A stretch of 39,774 nucleotides of DNA from Myxococcales bacterium (GTDB taxonomy: Bacteria; Myxococcota; Polyangia; Nannocystales; Nannocystaceae): assembly GCA_016793465.1 (NCBI GenBank), contig JAEUJW010000044.1, positions 1 to 39,774 of the forward strand. The letters run 5' to 3'. The notes beneath the pieces were generated by a model. It was not told the DNA's origin, made no database searches, and worked only from the letters and a program-made list of their open reading frames with translations. Shown one piece after another: positions 1 through 7,375 of the stretch. Position 1 is the stretch's first letter; each line of letters opens with the position of its first letter. A program made the position numbers and the translations under genes.

Positions 1-117
1 GCGTGGAGTCGCGCTGTGCTGCTTGATTGGGCGCGAGAATGCGGCCGGGCGGCAGGGACACCCCGCATGAGCATCACGCTCCGCCCGTACATCAAGGACA
101 AGACCCGCTACCACGTG
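1..117. repeat. Left copy of the 117-bp terminal overlap
   Basis: Bases 1-117 are identical to 39658-39774. It lies inside the integrase gene and keeps its reading frame, which is what the ends of a circular molecule look like after linear assembly. Confidence 0.95.
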
Positions 118-1218
118 GACATGCAGATCGAGCACCCCATCACCCAGTCTCCCCTGCGGAAGCGCATCGCCGCTCCCGCGGGCCTCGACGAGCGCCAGGC
201 GCAGCGTTGGGGCGAGAAGGAGCTGGAGAAGTGGCTGAAACTGCTCGCGCTGCCGACCCCGAGTCAGGAGGAACGCACCACCGAGGCCCCCCAGAGCGAA
301 TCGCGCGGGAAGTGCGAATTGACGTTCGAGACGTTCTACCGCGAACGCTTCGAGCCCAACTATGTAAGCTTCAAGCGTCCGGCCACCCAGACTGGTTACG
401 ACAGCCTCTGGCGTAATCACCTCTCGGCGCTCGGACCGCTGCCGCTCCGCGCCATCGATGTCGATCAGATCGACAAGCTCAAGTCGGACATGAACAAGAA
501 GGGCCTCGAGGCTTCGACCATCAACTACGCACTCAGCAAGATCGCGAAGATGCTCCGCTGGGCGCTTCACCGTCGACTCATCTCTGGCGTGCCGCTGATC
601 GAGTTCGTCAAGGTGGACCCGAAGACCCGCCCGCACTACGATGCCGAGCAGATCGAGGAGCTCCGCAAGGCGCAAGCCCAGCTCTCACCCCACGACGTCA
701 TCGTGTTCGTCCTCGGCTTCGAGTGCGGCATGCGGACCGGGGAGATCGCGGCTCTGCGGTGGAGCGACGTGAACATGAAGAAGCGGCTGATCACGGTGTC
801 GAGGACCATCTTCCGGGGCAAGGAAGGCCCCTGCAAAGGAACGGTCGGCGACGTCGCCATCACTGACCCGCTCTTTGAAGCCCTCCAGGCTATCGAGCGT
901 CACGGCCCGCGGGTCCTCTACCGCAACTCCCAGCACACCAAGTGGAAGTGGGCCGAGCACACCCAGCACAGCGTCAAGGTGGCCCTCCACCACCTCCAGC
1001 GCATCGTGAAGTTCGACCTCACCGGACTCCACATCCTCCGCCACAGCGGCATCACGTACCTCGCCGACCAGGGCGAAGACGTGTACACGGTGCAGGCGTT
1101 CGCCCGCCACGCGCGGTTGCAGACGACCCAGGGGTACCTCCACCAGAACAAGCAGCGCCTGGTGAGCAAGGCCGCCCGCACCTTCGATGGCAACCGCTCG
1201 GCAACGCCGGGCAACTAG
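1..1218 (+). CDS. int: Tyrosine recombinase (integrase), main part of a gene that spans the circular join
   Basis: Site-specific recombinase that would integrate and excise the element. This is the larger part of a 478-residue protein whose first 73 codons lie at 39439-39657. The reading frame continues through the join without a stop. The catalytic set of phage integrases is visible: Arg in GMRTGEIAALRW (codon at 733), a Lys in CKGTVGD, HILRH (box II HxxR), a following His in FARHARLQ and the nucleophile Tyr in GYLH (codon at 1135, residue about 452 of the full protein). An arm/core-binding region (SAM-like, TFETFYRERFEPNY onward) precedes the catalytic domain. If the upstream start were not used, Met at 67 (MSITLRPY) would give a normal-length integrase of 383 residues, but no convincing ribosome site lies before it. 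The gene is followed directly by a palindrome and a long repeat that may be the attachment site. Confidence 0.93.
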   Translation, partial: AWSRAVLLDWARECGRAAGTPRMSITLRPYIKDKTRYHVDMQIEHPITQSPLRKRIAAPAGLDERQAQRWGEKELEKWLKLLALPTPSQEERTTEAPQSESRGKCELTFETFYRERFEPNYVSFKRPATQTGYDSLWRNHLSALGPLPLRAIDVDQIDKLKSDMNKKGLEASTINYALSKIAKMLRWALHRRLISGVPLIEFVKVDPKTRPHYDAEQIEELRKAQAQLSPHDVIVFVLGFECGMRTGEIAALRWSDVNMKKRLITVSRTIFRGKEGPCKGTVGDVAITDPLFEALQAIERHGPRVLYRNSQHTKWKWAEHTQHSVKVALHHLQRIVKFDLTGLHILRHSGITYLADQGEDVYTVQAFARHARLQTTQGYLHQNKQRLVSKAARTFDGNRSATPGN

Positions 1219-1228
1219 TCGCCAATTC

Positions 1229-1242
1229 GCCGCTATAGCGGC
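1229..1242. repeat. Perfect 14-bp palindrome just after the integrase stop
   Basis: GCCGCTATAGCGGC begins 11 bases after the integrase stop codon (1216-1218). No T-run follows, so a factor-independent terminator is unlikely. Its position between int and the long repeat makes a recombinase or accessory-protein binding site plausible. Confidence 0.55.
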
Positions 1243-1269
1243 AGATAGACCCCCAAGCGGGTTTTCAAG

Positions 1270-1417
1270 CCCAAAACACGGTCCCCCCTCGGACGCTCCC
1301 CCTTCTCGCCATCCGGCCGAATTCTCAAGAATAGGGGCGTTCCGAGACAGGGACCGTGGCGCGTCGTGCCGCCGTGTGCCGCAGTTTTGGCAACGGGCTG
1401 GCAATCGAGCGGCGCGG
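1270..1417. repeat. Long direct repeat, copy 1 (candidate attachment site next to int)
   Basis: This 148-bp stretch recurs in the same orientation at 4384-4531 with 7 mismatches and no gaps (about 95% identity). Weaker similarity with one gap extends about 25 bases to the left. It begins about 50 bases after the integrase stop, the usual place for an attP. No tRNA gene could be folded from it by eye. Together with the palindrome it fills the roughly 300-base gene-free stretch 1219-1527. Confidence 0.75.
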
Positions 1418-1527
1418 AGCGGCGGACTGGCGACCACCAGGCACCCCCTTGGAGGGGCGAGAACGCCCCGCCTCCCCTTCGTCGGAAGATCTGGTGCGCG
1501 GCCCCCCGTCACGCTATCTCGGGCCAC

Positions 1528-1734
1528 ATGTTTGACACCTGGACCCCCGAGAACCAACTTGCCCACGCCATCAGCCGCCTGCGCACGGTGATGTTCTCCT
1601 GCGAACTGTCGCAGGAGTCGCGTGACCGTGACGTGGTGGGCCTCGCCTTGCAGCAGGTCGAATGGGTGGCGAAGCAGTTGCAGAGTCAGGGGAAGCTGGG
1701 GGAGCTTCCCCATGTCGATCCCGCTGGTGTGTGA
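1528..1734 (+). CDS. Small protein of unknown function (68 aa)
   Basis: An ATG-started frame beginning MFDTWTPENQLAHAISRLRT, predicted mostly helical and amphipathic, with no membrane segment or known motif. It is the first gene after copy 1 of the long repeat and points away from the integrase. No clear ribosome site precedes the ATG, and the frame stays open upstream without a better start. The balanced, non-repetitive composition argues for a real gene, but support is modest. Confidence 0.45.
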   Translation: MFDTWTPENQLAHAISRLRTVMFSCELSQESRDRDVVGLALQQVEWVAKQLQSQGKLGELPHVDPAGV

Positions 1735-1801
1735 GGGCTACCGATCTCTCCGCGCTTGCGACCATACCTAGCTCTCCACGTGCCCCGCTGCGGCTACTAG
1801 A

Positions 1802-2329
1802 CTAGTCGTCGTTGTCGTCGTTGTCGTCGCCGTCGTCGGGTTCATCATAGGCGGCATCCTCGGAAGAACGAGCCGCATCTGGGTCCCATGAGCGAAGGTC
1901 CCTGACTCCCGCATCGAGCGCCTTGGCCCACCCGGTGATCAAGTCAACCTCCAGAGGCTTAGAGGTCAACAAGTGATCGACGGTCCTGTGCTGCGACTGC
2001 TTGGGCACTGAAGCGGAAGCCTCTTCAAGCGACCATCCCCGCGCAGCCGCGTAGACCAGCACCTCGAGCCGCCGAACATCATCGTACGAGAGGTCCATCA
2101 TCAACTTGTAACGAGGGTCGCCCTCCTGGTGTCCCAAGTTCGCTTCCATCCGTTCGTGATCATCCCACGCCTCATTGGCGGAGGAGATGGCCGCCTGTAG
2201 CCCAGTCCGCCCTTCCGCCATGTTGCGCTGGCCAGCGACACGATCAAGTTCGCGTTCGCGTTGGAGGCTGATCTTGACGATCTCCAGGAGAGACTCTTCG
2301 AGGGACGGATTGCTCTGTTCTGCAGACAT
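1802..2329 (-). CDS. Hypothetical cytoplasmic protein with acidic tail (175 aa)
   Basis: Read on the minus strand from ATG at 2329 (MSAEQSNPSLEESLLEIVKI). The protein is charged and largely helical in its first two thirds (LQRERELDRVAGQRNMAEG) and ends in an Asp/Asn tail (DDGDDNDDNDD). No enzyme motif is recognised. The frame stays open for another ~530 bases upstream, but that part runs across a divergent gene and is low in quality, so the internal ATG is preferred; its ribosome site is weak. It is divergent from the small gene at 2461. It may be one half of a regulatory or toxin-antitoxin-like pair, but nothing in the sequence shows this. Confidence 0.6.
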   Translation of the reverse strand: MSAEQSNPSLEESLLEIVKISLQRERELDRVAGQRNMAEGRTGLQAAISSANEAWDDHERMEANLGHQEGDPRYKLMMDLSYDDVRRLEVLVYAAARGWSLEEASASVPKQSQHRTVDHLLTSKPLEVDLITGWAKALDAGVRDLRSWDPDAARSSEDAAYDEPDDGDDNDDNDD

Positions 2330-2460
2330 GAGAGCCACACACCCCACCACAAGCTGAGAGAGAAAGCAACGCCGATCACGCGGTGCAATCTCACACGCAG
2401 TGCTCTTGGAGTCTCCGCGCTGATGGACAACATCCCTGTATGCCCACCACGGCCCATCCC

Positions 2461-2664
2461 ATGTGGAAGATCGTTGACCAGTCAACCGGACGCGCCCTCG
2501 GCGTCTACTCAGGTGGCACGGCTGACGCTGCCCTCGACAACATGGCTCGACAGGCAGGCTACGACGACTACGCCGACCTGTGTGCCGCCGAAGGCAGGGA
2601 CGTCGAAGCTGCGCGATCCAACCTGCGGATGGAAGTGGCGGGACACACCCTGATGGTGTCGTAG
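2461..2664 (+). CDS. Small conserved-type protein, 67 aa
   Basis: It starts MWKIVDQSTGRALGVYSGGT and continues with ALDNMARQAGYDDYADLCAA. The pattern (a short beta hairpin with TG..LGVY, then an ALD.MAR.AGY.DYA helix) resembles small proteins of unknown function found on many actinobacterial and proteobacterial plasmids and phages. No catalytic residues are seen. It sits 14 bases upstream of the next gene on the same strand, so the two are probably co-transcribed. The divergent space 2330-2460 must hold its promoter, but no clear -35/-10 pair stands out. Confidence 0.75.
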   Translation: MWKIVDQSTGRALGVYSGGTADAALDNMARQAGYDDYADLCAAEGRDVEAARSNLRMEVAGHTLMVS

Positions 2665-2678
2665 CCTGAGCAGCGAGG

Positions 2679-3380
2679 ATGTCGAGACGTACTCGCCGCG
2701 GCTGTTCCTCGCCGAAGCCCTGGCCGGTCGGCGAGGTGCCCCCGAAACCTCCCGTCCTGGCGGTGCGCCGTGATGCGGCGATCGATGACCGCGGTGTCGA
2801 AAGTGGTGCGGCGATCGAGGACCGCGGTGTCGAAAGCGTGGAAGCCACTGTCGAGACCATCAACCGTCGGCACTACTTTCGTGGCGCAACGTTCGAACTC
2901 GGGGTTTGTCTGTGGGAGATGGGCGCGGACTGGGACCCCGAACAGAAGGCGCGTTGGGTTGGGGGCAAACGGGAGGAGGCTGAGGCCACCCTCCTGCAAG
3001 CGCTCGAGCGTCTCCGGGCACAACGCGACAAGAAGGCTGACGCGGGTGTCGACTTGACTGCCAACGTCATTGTCGGGCGGGCCAAGTACAGGGGGAGGGT
3101 CTACTGCGTACTCGTCGCTCCGCGCCGCTCCAAGAAGGGGGCGCTGGTCTGTCAACTCGCTTTCCGCGATGGCTCACGCATGTTCTGGCTCACGGGAAAA
3201 AAAGCGAGCGAAGTCGAAATGCTACGTGAGTACCGCGAGCCGAGGTCGATCAACTCTCTGCGAGCCTTCGCCGAGCAAGCGCGACGCCAGCCGGTAGGTA
3301 TGCGATACGAGTGCGTGGAGTGTGGGGAGTGGGCGACGTCCGGCGAGGGAGAGTGTTTGACGACGGGTTCTGCGCATTAG
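2679..3380 (+). CDS. Hypothetical protein with C-terminal Cys cluster (233 aa)
   Basis: No known family is recognised. The N-terminal ~60 residues are basic or repetitive (DRGVES occurs twice, encoded by a 33-bp tandem repeat). A helical middle follows (EEAEATLLQALERLRAQRDKKA), then a beta-rich part (YRGRVYCVLVAPRRSKKGAL), and the end carries CVECGEWATSGEGEC, a CxxC...C arrangement that could be half of a zinc ribbon. The true start may lie downstream of 2679, because the first residues look non-conserved and the AGGA before the ATG is too close. It lies in the module between the two long repeats. Confidence 0.6.
   Translation: MSRRTRRGCSSPKPWPVGEVPPKPPVLAVRRDAAIDDRGVESGAAIEDRGVESVEATVETINRRHYFRGATFELGVCLWEMGADWDPEQKARWVGGKREEAEATLLQALERLRAQRDKKADAGVDLTANVIVGRAKYRGRVYCVLVAPRRSKKGALVCQLAFRDGSRMFWLTGKKASEVEMLREYREPRSINSLRAFAEQARRQPVGMRYECVECGEWATSGEGECLTTGSAH
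2774..2839. repeat. Two tandem copies of a 33-bp unit
   Basis: Units at 2774-2806 and 2807-2839 differ at only a few positions and keep the reading frame of the surrounding gene, doubling the peptide AI(D/E)DRGVES. Simple slippage or a short binding repeat would both fit. Confidence 0.7.
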
Positions 3381-3525
3381 CAGGCTGGCAGACAACACAG
3401 GACGCAACTGGATGCACGATTTATTCATGAACGAGCCCTTGGCCCGAATTTCTCACCACAGTTAGGAATTCCGGCCGTACTTCCTCGGTTAGAGCCGGTG
3501 TGAATCGAAAATCCTCACGTAGGCA

Positions 3526-4056
3526 TCACGACCCTTGTACTATAGTGGCTTCAAGCCACGCGATAAATTCGGGAGGATGGACTTCATAGGAATGAAGCCC
3601 CTTCCAGATATCATACGCAGCCCAGTCGCTTGGGGTTCCCTTTGGAGGGGCTTCTGCATTCGACATCTGCACCACGATCTTCTGAGCGAAGCGGGTCCAA
3701 CCCGCGTTGTGATCTGACAGATATTTAGGACGGCCCTCGAGCTCCCACACCTGCCACAATAGATTTAGGTGGCTTAGATGTACGGCGCGAGCGGCCCAGT
3801 ATTCATCTCGTGTCTTCTTATCTTTGCCGCGAACCGAAAGATCTTCGGCCCTCTCAACAAACTGAAGAGCGCTATCATCGTTGACGATTTGCCAGTTATG
3901 CTCGGATGTACGCTCAATTATGGCAACAAAGTTGTCCATCTCCTTATGCTCGTTTGCCTGTTTTAATTGCCAGGCAACCAGGAGTGTCCCAATGAACAAT
4001 AGGCCTATTTCAACATGCCTGACTAAGCCTGACCACCGCTTCGGGGCAAAGAACAT
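3526..4056 (-). CDS. Single-span membrane protein, low GC (176 aa)
   Basis: Read on the minus strand from ATG at 4056 (MFFAPKRWSGLVRHVEIG). One membrane helix (IGLLFIGTLLVAWQL) sits near the N-terminus and is followed by a helical cytoplasmic or periplasmic domain of ~130 residues rich in Trp and His (WAARAVHLSHLNLLWQVWEL). No family is recognised. The frame is open to 4218, but the extra N-terminal part is Cys-rich junk encoded over a pair of short repeats, so the later start is chosen; no good ribosome site is visible. GC here is around 50% by hand count against ~70% around it, and codon use is accordingly different, which suggests recent acquisition. The gene-free space 3381-3525 shows nothing clear. 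Confidence 0.65.
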   Translation of the reverse strand: MFFAPKRWSGLVRHVEIGLLFIGTLLVAWQLKQANEHKEMDNFVAIIERTSEHNWQIVNDDSALQFVERAEDLSVRGKDKKTRDEYWAARAVHLSHLNLLWQVWELEGRPKYLSDHNAGWTRFAQKIVVQMSNAEAPPKGTPSDWAAYDIWKGLHSYEVHPPEFIAWLEATIVQGS

Positions 4057-4117
4057 ACGCTGCGGTGTGCTCGCTGCGGTATAGCCCGGGACCGCAAATG
4101 GGGGTCCTGAGCAGAGG

Positions 4118-4174
4118 CCGAGACAAGTTACGCCCTCCTCCGCGCTTGCACAGGTCCCGAGACAAGTTTCGCCC
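4118..4174. promoter_or_regulatory. Pair of 18-bp direct repeats upstream of the low-GC gene
   Basis: CCGAGACAAGTTACGCCC (4118-4135) and CCGAGACAAGTTTCGCCC (4157-4174) differ at one base and start 39 bases apart. They lie 62-118 bases upstream of the ATG at 4056 (minus strand), where an operator would be expected. The binding protein is unknown. Confidence 0.4.
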
Positions 4175-4220
4175 GTATCAATAGTAGTCATGTTGAGCCG
4201 GGCGACTGCAACGCGCAATG

Positions 4221-4248
4221 GTTCCGCCCATGACGGGGGGGGCGGAAC
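4221..4248. terminator. 9-bp perfect stem hairpin in the gene-free stretch
   Basis: GTTCCGCCC (4221-4229) pairs with GGGCGGAAC (4240-4248) across a 10-base loop. It lies in the gene-free stretch 4057-4383, between the low-GC gene and copy 2 of the long repeat. There is no T-run, so it could be a terminator-like hairpin or a protein-binding dyad. Confidence 0.35.
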
Positions 4249-4383
4249 TGAGCAGTCCTCCTACCTGATTCTACAACAACCCTCTGCCGACTTAAAGGCC
4301 GCCGGGCCGAGTGCTTGGCCGCCGGCTGACGCGAAGTGGCACGGCACAAATCTGCTCTATTGCTCCCCCGAGCAAGCCCTCAA

Positions 4384-4531
4384 CCCAAAACACGGTCCCC
4401 TCTCGGACGCTCCCCCTTCTCGCCATCCGGCCGAATTCTCAAGAATTGGGGCGTTTCGAGTCGGGGACCGTGGCGCGTCGTGCCGCCGTGTGCCGCGGTT
4501 TTGGCAACGCGCTGGCAATCGAGCGGCGCGG
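4384..4531. repeat. Long direct repeat, copy 2
   Basis: A 148-bp copy of 1270-1417 in the same orientation with 7 substitutions. The two copies bracket ~3.0 kb of DNA that includes the low-GC gene. The repeats could be attachment-site copies left by integrase action or an unrelated dispersed repeat. It ends just before the terminator-like dyad at 4535. Confidence 0.75.
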
Positions 4532-4534
4532 TAG

Positions 4535-4549
4535 CGAGCTTGAAGCTCG
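4535..4549 (-). terminator. Short inverted repeat downstream of the kinase gene
   Basis: CGAGCTT and AAGCTCG are separated by one base. The dyad lies about 70 bases beyond the kinase stop codon on the minus strand. The stem is short and no T-run follows, so a terminator role is only possible. Confidence 0.3.
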
Positions 4550-4616
4550 GCCGTCGCCAGTTTCGGCCAGCGTGCCCAGGTCGTCCAGCCCGACATCGCC
4601 GGACCGCGCCGCCCTG

Positions 4617-6068
4617 CTACTGGTCGAGCGGCACGCCCACAACTCCGCCGACAGGGTCATCCTGGGCGAAGAAGCGGAGACGTGCTACGGCGTCGACGGC
4701 ACAACGATCCCGCGGGAGCTGGACCGGGACACCGTCGATCGTCATGAGCCTCGCACGCCCGTTCACAACCCTCAGCTCGAGCGAGACGTACGGCCCGGAC
4801 GAACACGAGTACAGCGTGGCCGCGACCTCCGGGCTGATCAACTTCTGCTCCACTGCAGCCCACGTCAGCCGGGATTTCACCGAGTGCGCGTTCGGTTTGG
4901 AGGTCTGAACAGGGGCCGGCGTTGGCACCTTTGCAGGGGCCGGGTCTCCCGGTGGCGTCTCGGTCGGACCAACCGGCGCCGGGGGCGTCATCGGCGTCGT
5001 CGCGACCGCTGGGGCCGGGTCTGGTGGTGCCGTTGGAGCCGGTGTTTCCGGCGGCACCACTGGGTCCGTGCCGGCCGACGGCGAGACATCCGCCGCCGTG
5101 GCGGCGCTCAGGCTCGCCCGGGCCCCAAACACGCCGAGCGCCGCCGCCGACACGACGCCGGCGACCCCGATCCACATGGGCATGCCGCGCCTCCGCGGCT
5201 GCGCGTCGAGGCCGGCGAGGGCGGCCTGGACCGCTTCGATCATGAGCGCTGCGGACGGATACCGCTGGTCAGGACCAGCGAGCGCCCGCATGACGACGTC
5301 GCTCACGACCTGGGGGATCGACCGCAGGAGCGATCGGGGCGACGGCACCGACAGCGGCTCATCGCCGTCCGACTCACCGAGGTCGACCTCCCTGAAGGTC
5401 AGCAGCGCATACATGACGGCTCCGACCGACCAGAGGTCGGCACGGTGATCGACGTCTTGCTCGAACAGGATCTCTGGAGCGGTGTAACCCGCGGTGCCCT
5501 GGCCCTCGGGCGGGGATGTCGGGCCGCCCGAGATCGCCGGACAGGGAGGCCGGGTCCACGCGCGACCGAGGTCGATGAGGAGGGCCTCGTCGCGCTGGCC
5601 CTCGTGTTCTCGCCAGAGGCAGTTGTTGAGTGAGACGTCGCCGTGCACCACACCGGCTCGGTGAAGGGCATGGAGGCCGTACAGGATCTGCAGGGCGATG
5701 TTGCAGACGCGGCGCGGCGCCAGGCGCCCACGCGCCGCGAGCTCGCTGAGCGACGCCGCACCCGGCATGTAGTCGTAGACGATGAACCGCCGGCCGGCGT
5801 CCTGTCCGAATTGCAGCGCGGCGATGAGGTGCGGATCGCGGATGCGGGCGGCGAGGCGGCCCTCCTGCATGAAGTAGGCGACCACATCGGTCCCCTCGAG
5901 CTCGGGGTCCATGACCTTGATCGCCACGATCGCCTTGGTCGTGTGGTCGCGTGCGCGGAAGACCCGGGCCGTCCCGCCCGTGCCGAGCTGCGCCTCGATC
6001 TCGTACCGACCTTCGAGGAGGTCGCCGGGGCGGACTTTCGGGGGCGGGGCGCCAGCCTCGGTGCACAT
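4617..6068 (-). CDS. Hanks-type Ser/Thr protein kinase with C-terminal extracytoplasmic domain (483 aa)
   Basis: A membrane receptor-type protein kinase. Residues ~20-285 form the kinase domain: Gly-loop LGTGGTARV (28-36), ATP-binding Lys51 in VAIKV, catalytic loop HGDVSLNN (Asp144, Asn149; the usual HRD is HGD), metal-binding DLG at 166-168 instead of DFG, and APE at 197-199. A membrane helix lies at ~297-316 (MWIGVAGVVSAAALGVF), followed by a Pro/Ala/Thr-rich linker and a ~100-residue outer domain with two Cys. HGD instead of HRD suggests it need not be activated through the usual activation-loop arginine contact, yet the residues needed for catalysis remain. It starts at ATG 6068 with AAAGGT just upstream and lies 10 bases after the MerR-like gene, so the two form an operon. 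Kinases of this layout are abundant in myxobacteria, where they control development and envelope responses. The substrate is unknown. Confidence 0.92.
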   Translation of the reverse strand: MCTEAGAPPPKVRPGDLLEGRYEIEAQLGTGGTARVFRARDHTTKAIVAIKVMDPELEGTDVVAYFMQEGRLAARIRDPHLIAALQFGQDAGRRFIVYDYMPGAASLSELAARGRLAPRRVCNIALQILYGLHALHRAGVVHGDVSLNNCLWREHEGQRDEALLIDLGRAWTRPPCPAISGGPTSPPEGQGTAGYTAPEILFEQDVDHRADLWSVGAVMYALLTFREVDLGESDGDEPLSVPSPRSLLRSIPQVVSDVVMRALAGPDQRYPSAALMIEAVQAALAGLDAQPRRRGMPMWIGVAGVVSAAALGVFGARASLSAATAADVSPSAGTDPVVPPETPAPTAPPDPAPAVATTPMTPPAPVGPTETPPGDPAPAKVPTPAPVQTSKPNAHSVKSRLTWAAVEQKLISPEVAATLYSCSSGPYVSLELRVVNGRARLMTIDGVPVQLPRDRCAVDAVARLRFFAQDDPVGGVVGVPLDQ

Positions 6069-6078
6069 GGTGAGACCT

Positions 6079-6345
6079 TTAATCCCAGGTTCGCGTCGTC
6101 ATGTGCACCGCGATCTCGTCGAGCGACCACCCCTCATCGCGCAGCCGCCGGGCGAGGTCCGCCTGAGCGACCGCATGGCGCGGGTACTTGGACAGATTGC
6201 CGCGGCCCCGCACCGCCTCGAGCGGCGGAGGAACCACGCCCTTGTTGATCCACTCGCGCAGCGTGGCGTAGCTGACGCCCGCGGCCTTGAGCACCTCGGC
6301 CGTGACTACGAAGTTCCTGCGCGGTTTTGGCGCACGCGTGCCCAT
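6079..6345 (-). CDS. MerR-like helix-turn-helix regulator (88 aa)
   Basis: A small DNA-binding protein. FVVTAEVLKAAGVSYATLRE followed by WINKGVVPPP is a MerR-type winged HTH (a tyrosine helix, then the wing with 'GVVPPP'), and RHAVAQADLARRLRDEGWSL is the second helical half. No effector or dimerisation domain follows, as in AlpA/MlrA-like stand-alone forms. It is transcribed with the kinase, and its start faces the divergent gene at 6444 across a 98-bp AT-rich control region that it may bind. A role as autorepressor or as the kinase's output regulator is inference. Confidence 0.82.
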   Translation of the reverse strand: MGTRAPKPRRNFVVTAEVLKAAGVSYATLREWINKGVVPPPLEAVRGRGNLSKYPRHAVAQADLARRLRDEGWSLDEIAVHMTTRTWD

Positions 6346-6393
6346 GCGGGCCGAGTGTAGAGGATAGCCCAGTGGAGGCGCGAAAAAATTAAG

Positions 6394-6422
6394 TTGATGT
6401 TTACCAATGTATACCAGATATT
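6394..6422 (+). promoter_or_regulatory. AT-rich divergent promoter with a 10-bp phased repeat
   Basis: TTGATG (6394-6399) and GATATT (6417-6422) are 17 bases apart and could be the -35 and -10 of the rightward genes. Overlapping the spacer are two adjacent 10-bp units, TTTACCAATG and TATACCAGAT (6400-6419), i.e. one helical turn apart, as expected for an operator. The region is strikingly AT-rich for this element and lies between the MerR-like gene and the gene at 6444. Confidence 0.5.
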
Positions 6423-6443
6423 TTTAGTCCAGGAGAGATGCAC

Positions 6444-6716
6444 ATGAAACCCTCTGGAGCAGGTCTTACGGCGGTGTTTGACCAAAAAATGCTCGTCTAC
6501 GTGGCCTTTGGACAGCCAAAACGATTCTTCGACAGCATGGAGGCCGCCAGGCGGGCCTGCGTCGCCGTAGCTCGGTCGGGGGAGGTCCTCGGACTGTCCC
6601 CCACGGAGCGAACCGTGGCGGCATACGCCGAGCGATCCCGGCCGGCTCCCGTCCGGGTCACAGCCGCCGATCCGGAACCCGACGCCCCGCGGGCTCGTCC
6701 TCGGAAGGGGGTCTGA
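6444..6716 (+). CDS. Small hypothetical protein (90 aa)
   Basis: It begins MKPSGAGLTAVFDQKMLVYV and has no recognised family. An ATG six bases earlier (6438) is possible, but GGAG at 6432-6435 is only two bases from it and eight from 6444, so 6444 is chosen. The first half is beta/alpha (a mobile-element-like 'FGQPKRFFDSMEAARRAC' helix), and the C-terminal third is Arg/Pro-rich and probably disordered. First gene of a rightward set (6444-8284) with tight spacing. Confidence 0.7.
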   Translation: MKPSGAGLTAVFDQKMLVYVAFGQPKRFFDSMEAARRACVAVARSGEVLGLSPTERTVAAYAERSRPAPVRVTAADPEPDAPRARPRKGV

Positions 6717-6720
6717 CGGC

Positions 6721-6936
6721 ATGCCGGCAAAGACACCGCACCCCGAGCGACTGCTCGCCCTTCTCCGCGAGCAAGACCCTTCGCTGATCCAGGCCGGCAT
6801 CGACGAGCACGGCGAGCCCTACCTGATGGTCGAGCGCGGTGGCCTGACCGACGCGCAGCGCGAACGGCTGGCGTTCCTGATGATCGAGGCAGCGGGAGAG
6901 CTCACGGGGGGCTCGCTCGGCGCCGTCCTGCATTGA
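6721..6936 (+). CDS. Small hypothetical protein (71 aa)
   Basis: It starts four bases after the preceding stop with AAGGGGG as ribosome site. It is compact, acidic and mainly helical (ERLLALLREQDPSLIQAGID, then TDAQRERLAFLMIEAAGEL). No membrane segment or known motif. Tight coupling to its neighbours suggests a joint function. Confidence 0.7.
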   Translation: MPAKTPHPERLLALLREQDPSLIQAGIDEHGEPYLMVERGGLTDAQRERLAFLMIEAAGELTGGSLGAVLH

Positions 6937-6948
6937 CGCGAGGCACGT

Positions 6949-7374
6949 ATGACCGCCGACAAGGCCACCCTCACCCATCCGCTCCCGTTCTTCCGCCACG
7001 CCGCCACCGGCCGCGTCTTCTACATCGCCGCGGGGCCATGCCCTCTGGTGTTCATGATCTCGCTGCAGGACATCGGCCGGCATGCGCCCGTCGCCGGCCA
7101 CGTGATCCACACCGCGACGCACCCGTTCGGCCGGGCGACCACGGTAGCCTCGCTCGCGGAGGACACCGTGCGCCGCGATCTCGGCGAGGCCAAGGCGTTC
7201 GAGTCCGTCCTGCTGGACGCGACGTTGTCCATGTGGGCCAACTTCTGCGACGACGTCGCTGATCGCCTCAACGATGGTGAGCCGCTGGCGGAGGCGCTGG
7301 ACGACACCTGGACCCTCGGCGACGGTGACGACGTCGATCTGGACGACGACCCCGGGACGCCGGTACTAAGGTGA
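6949..7374 (+). CDS. Hypothetical protein with acidic C-terminus (141 aa)
   Basis: ATG at 6949 is preceded by GAGG. The sequence opens with a beta-rich segment (FFRHAATGRVFYIAAGPCPL), continues with a helical part containing EDTVRRDLGEAKAFES, and ends in a strongly acidic tail (GDGDDVDLDDD). It shares the DNA of its end with the ribosome site of the next gene (AAGGTGAC before ATG 7376). No family recognised. Confidence 0.7.
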   Translation: MTADKATLTHPLPFFRHAATGRVFYIAAGPCPLVFMISLQDIGRHAPVAGHVIHTATHPFGRATTVASLAEDTVRRDLGEAKAFESVLLDATLSMWANFCDDVADRLNDGEPLAEALDDTWTLGDGDDVDLDDDPGTPVLR

Positions 7375-7375
7375 C

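Noticed and set aside
1270..1417. tRNA gene as the integration target within the long repeat
   Set aside because: No cloverleaf, T-loop consensus or acceptor stem could be found on either strand.
2457..2863. Upstream extension of the 175-aa minus-strand gene to 353 aa
   Set aside because: The extension overlaps the divergent 67-aa and 233-aa genes and has non-protein-like composition.
4311..5633. Long plus-strand frame opposite the kinase gene
   Set aside because: Arg/Pro-rich shadow of the kinase; GC-rich DNA leaves antisense frames open. The minus strand has complete kinase motifs.
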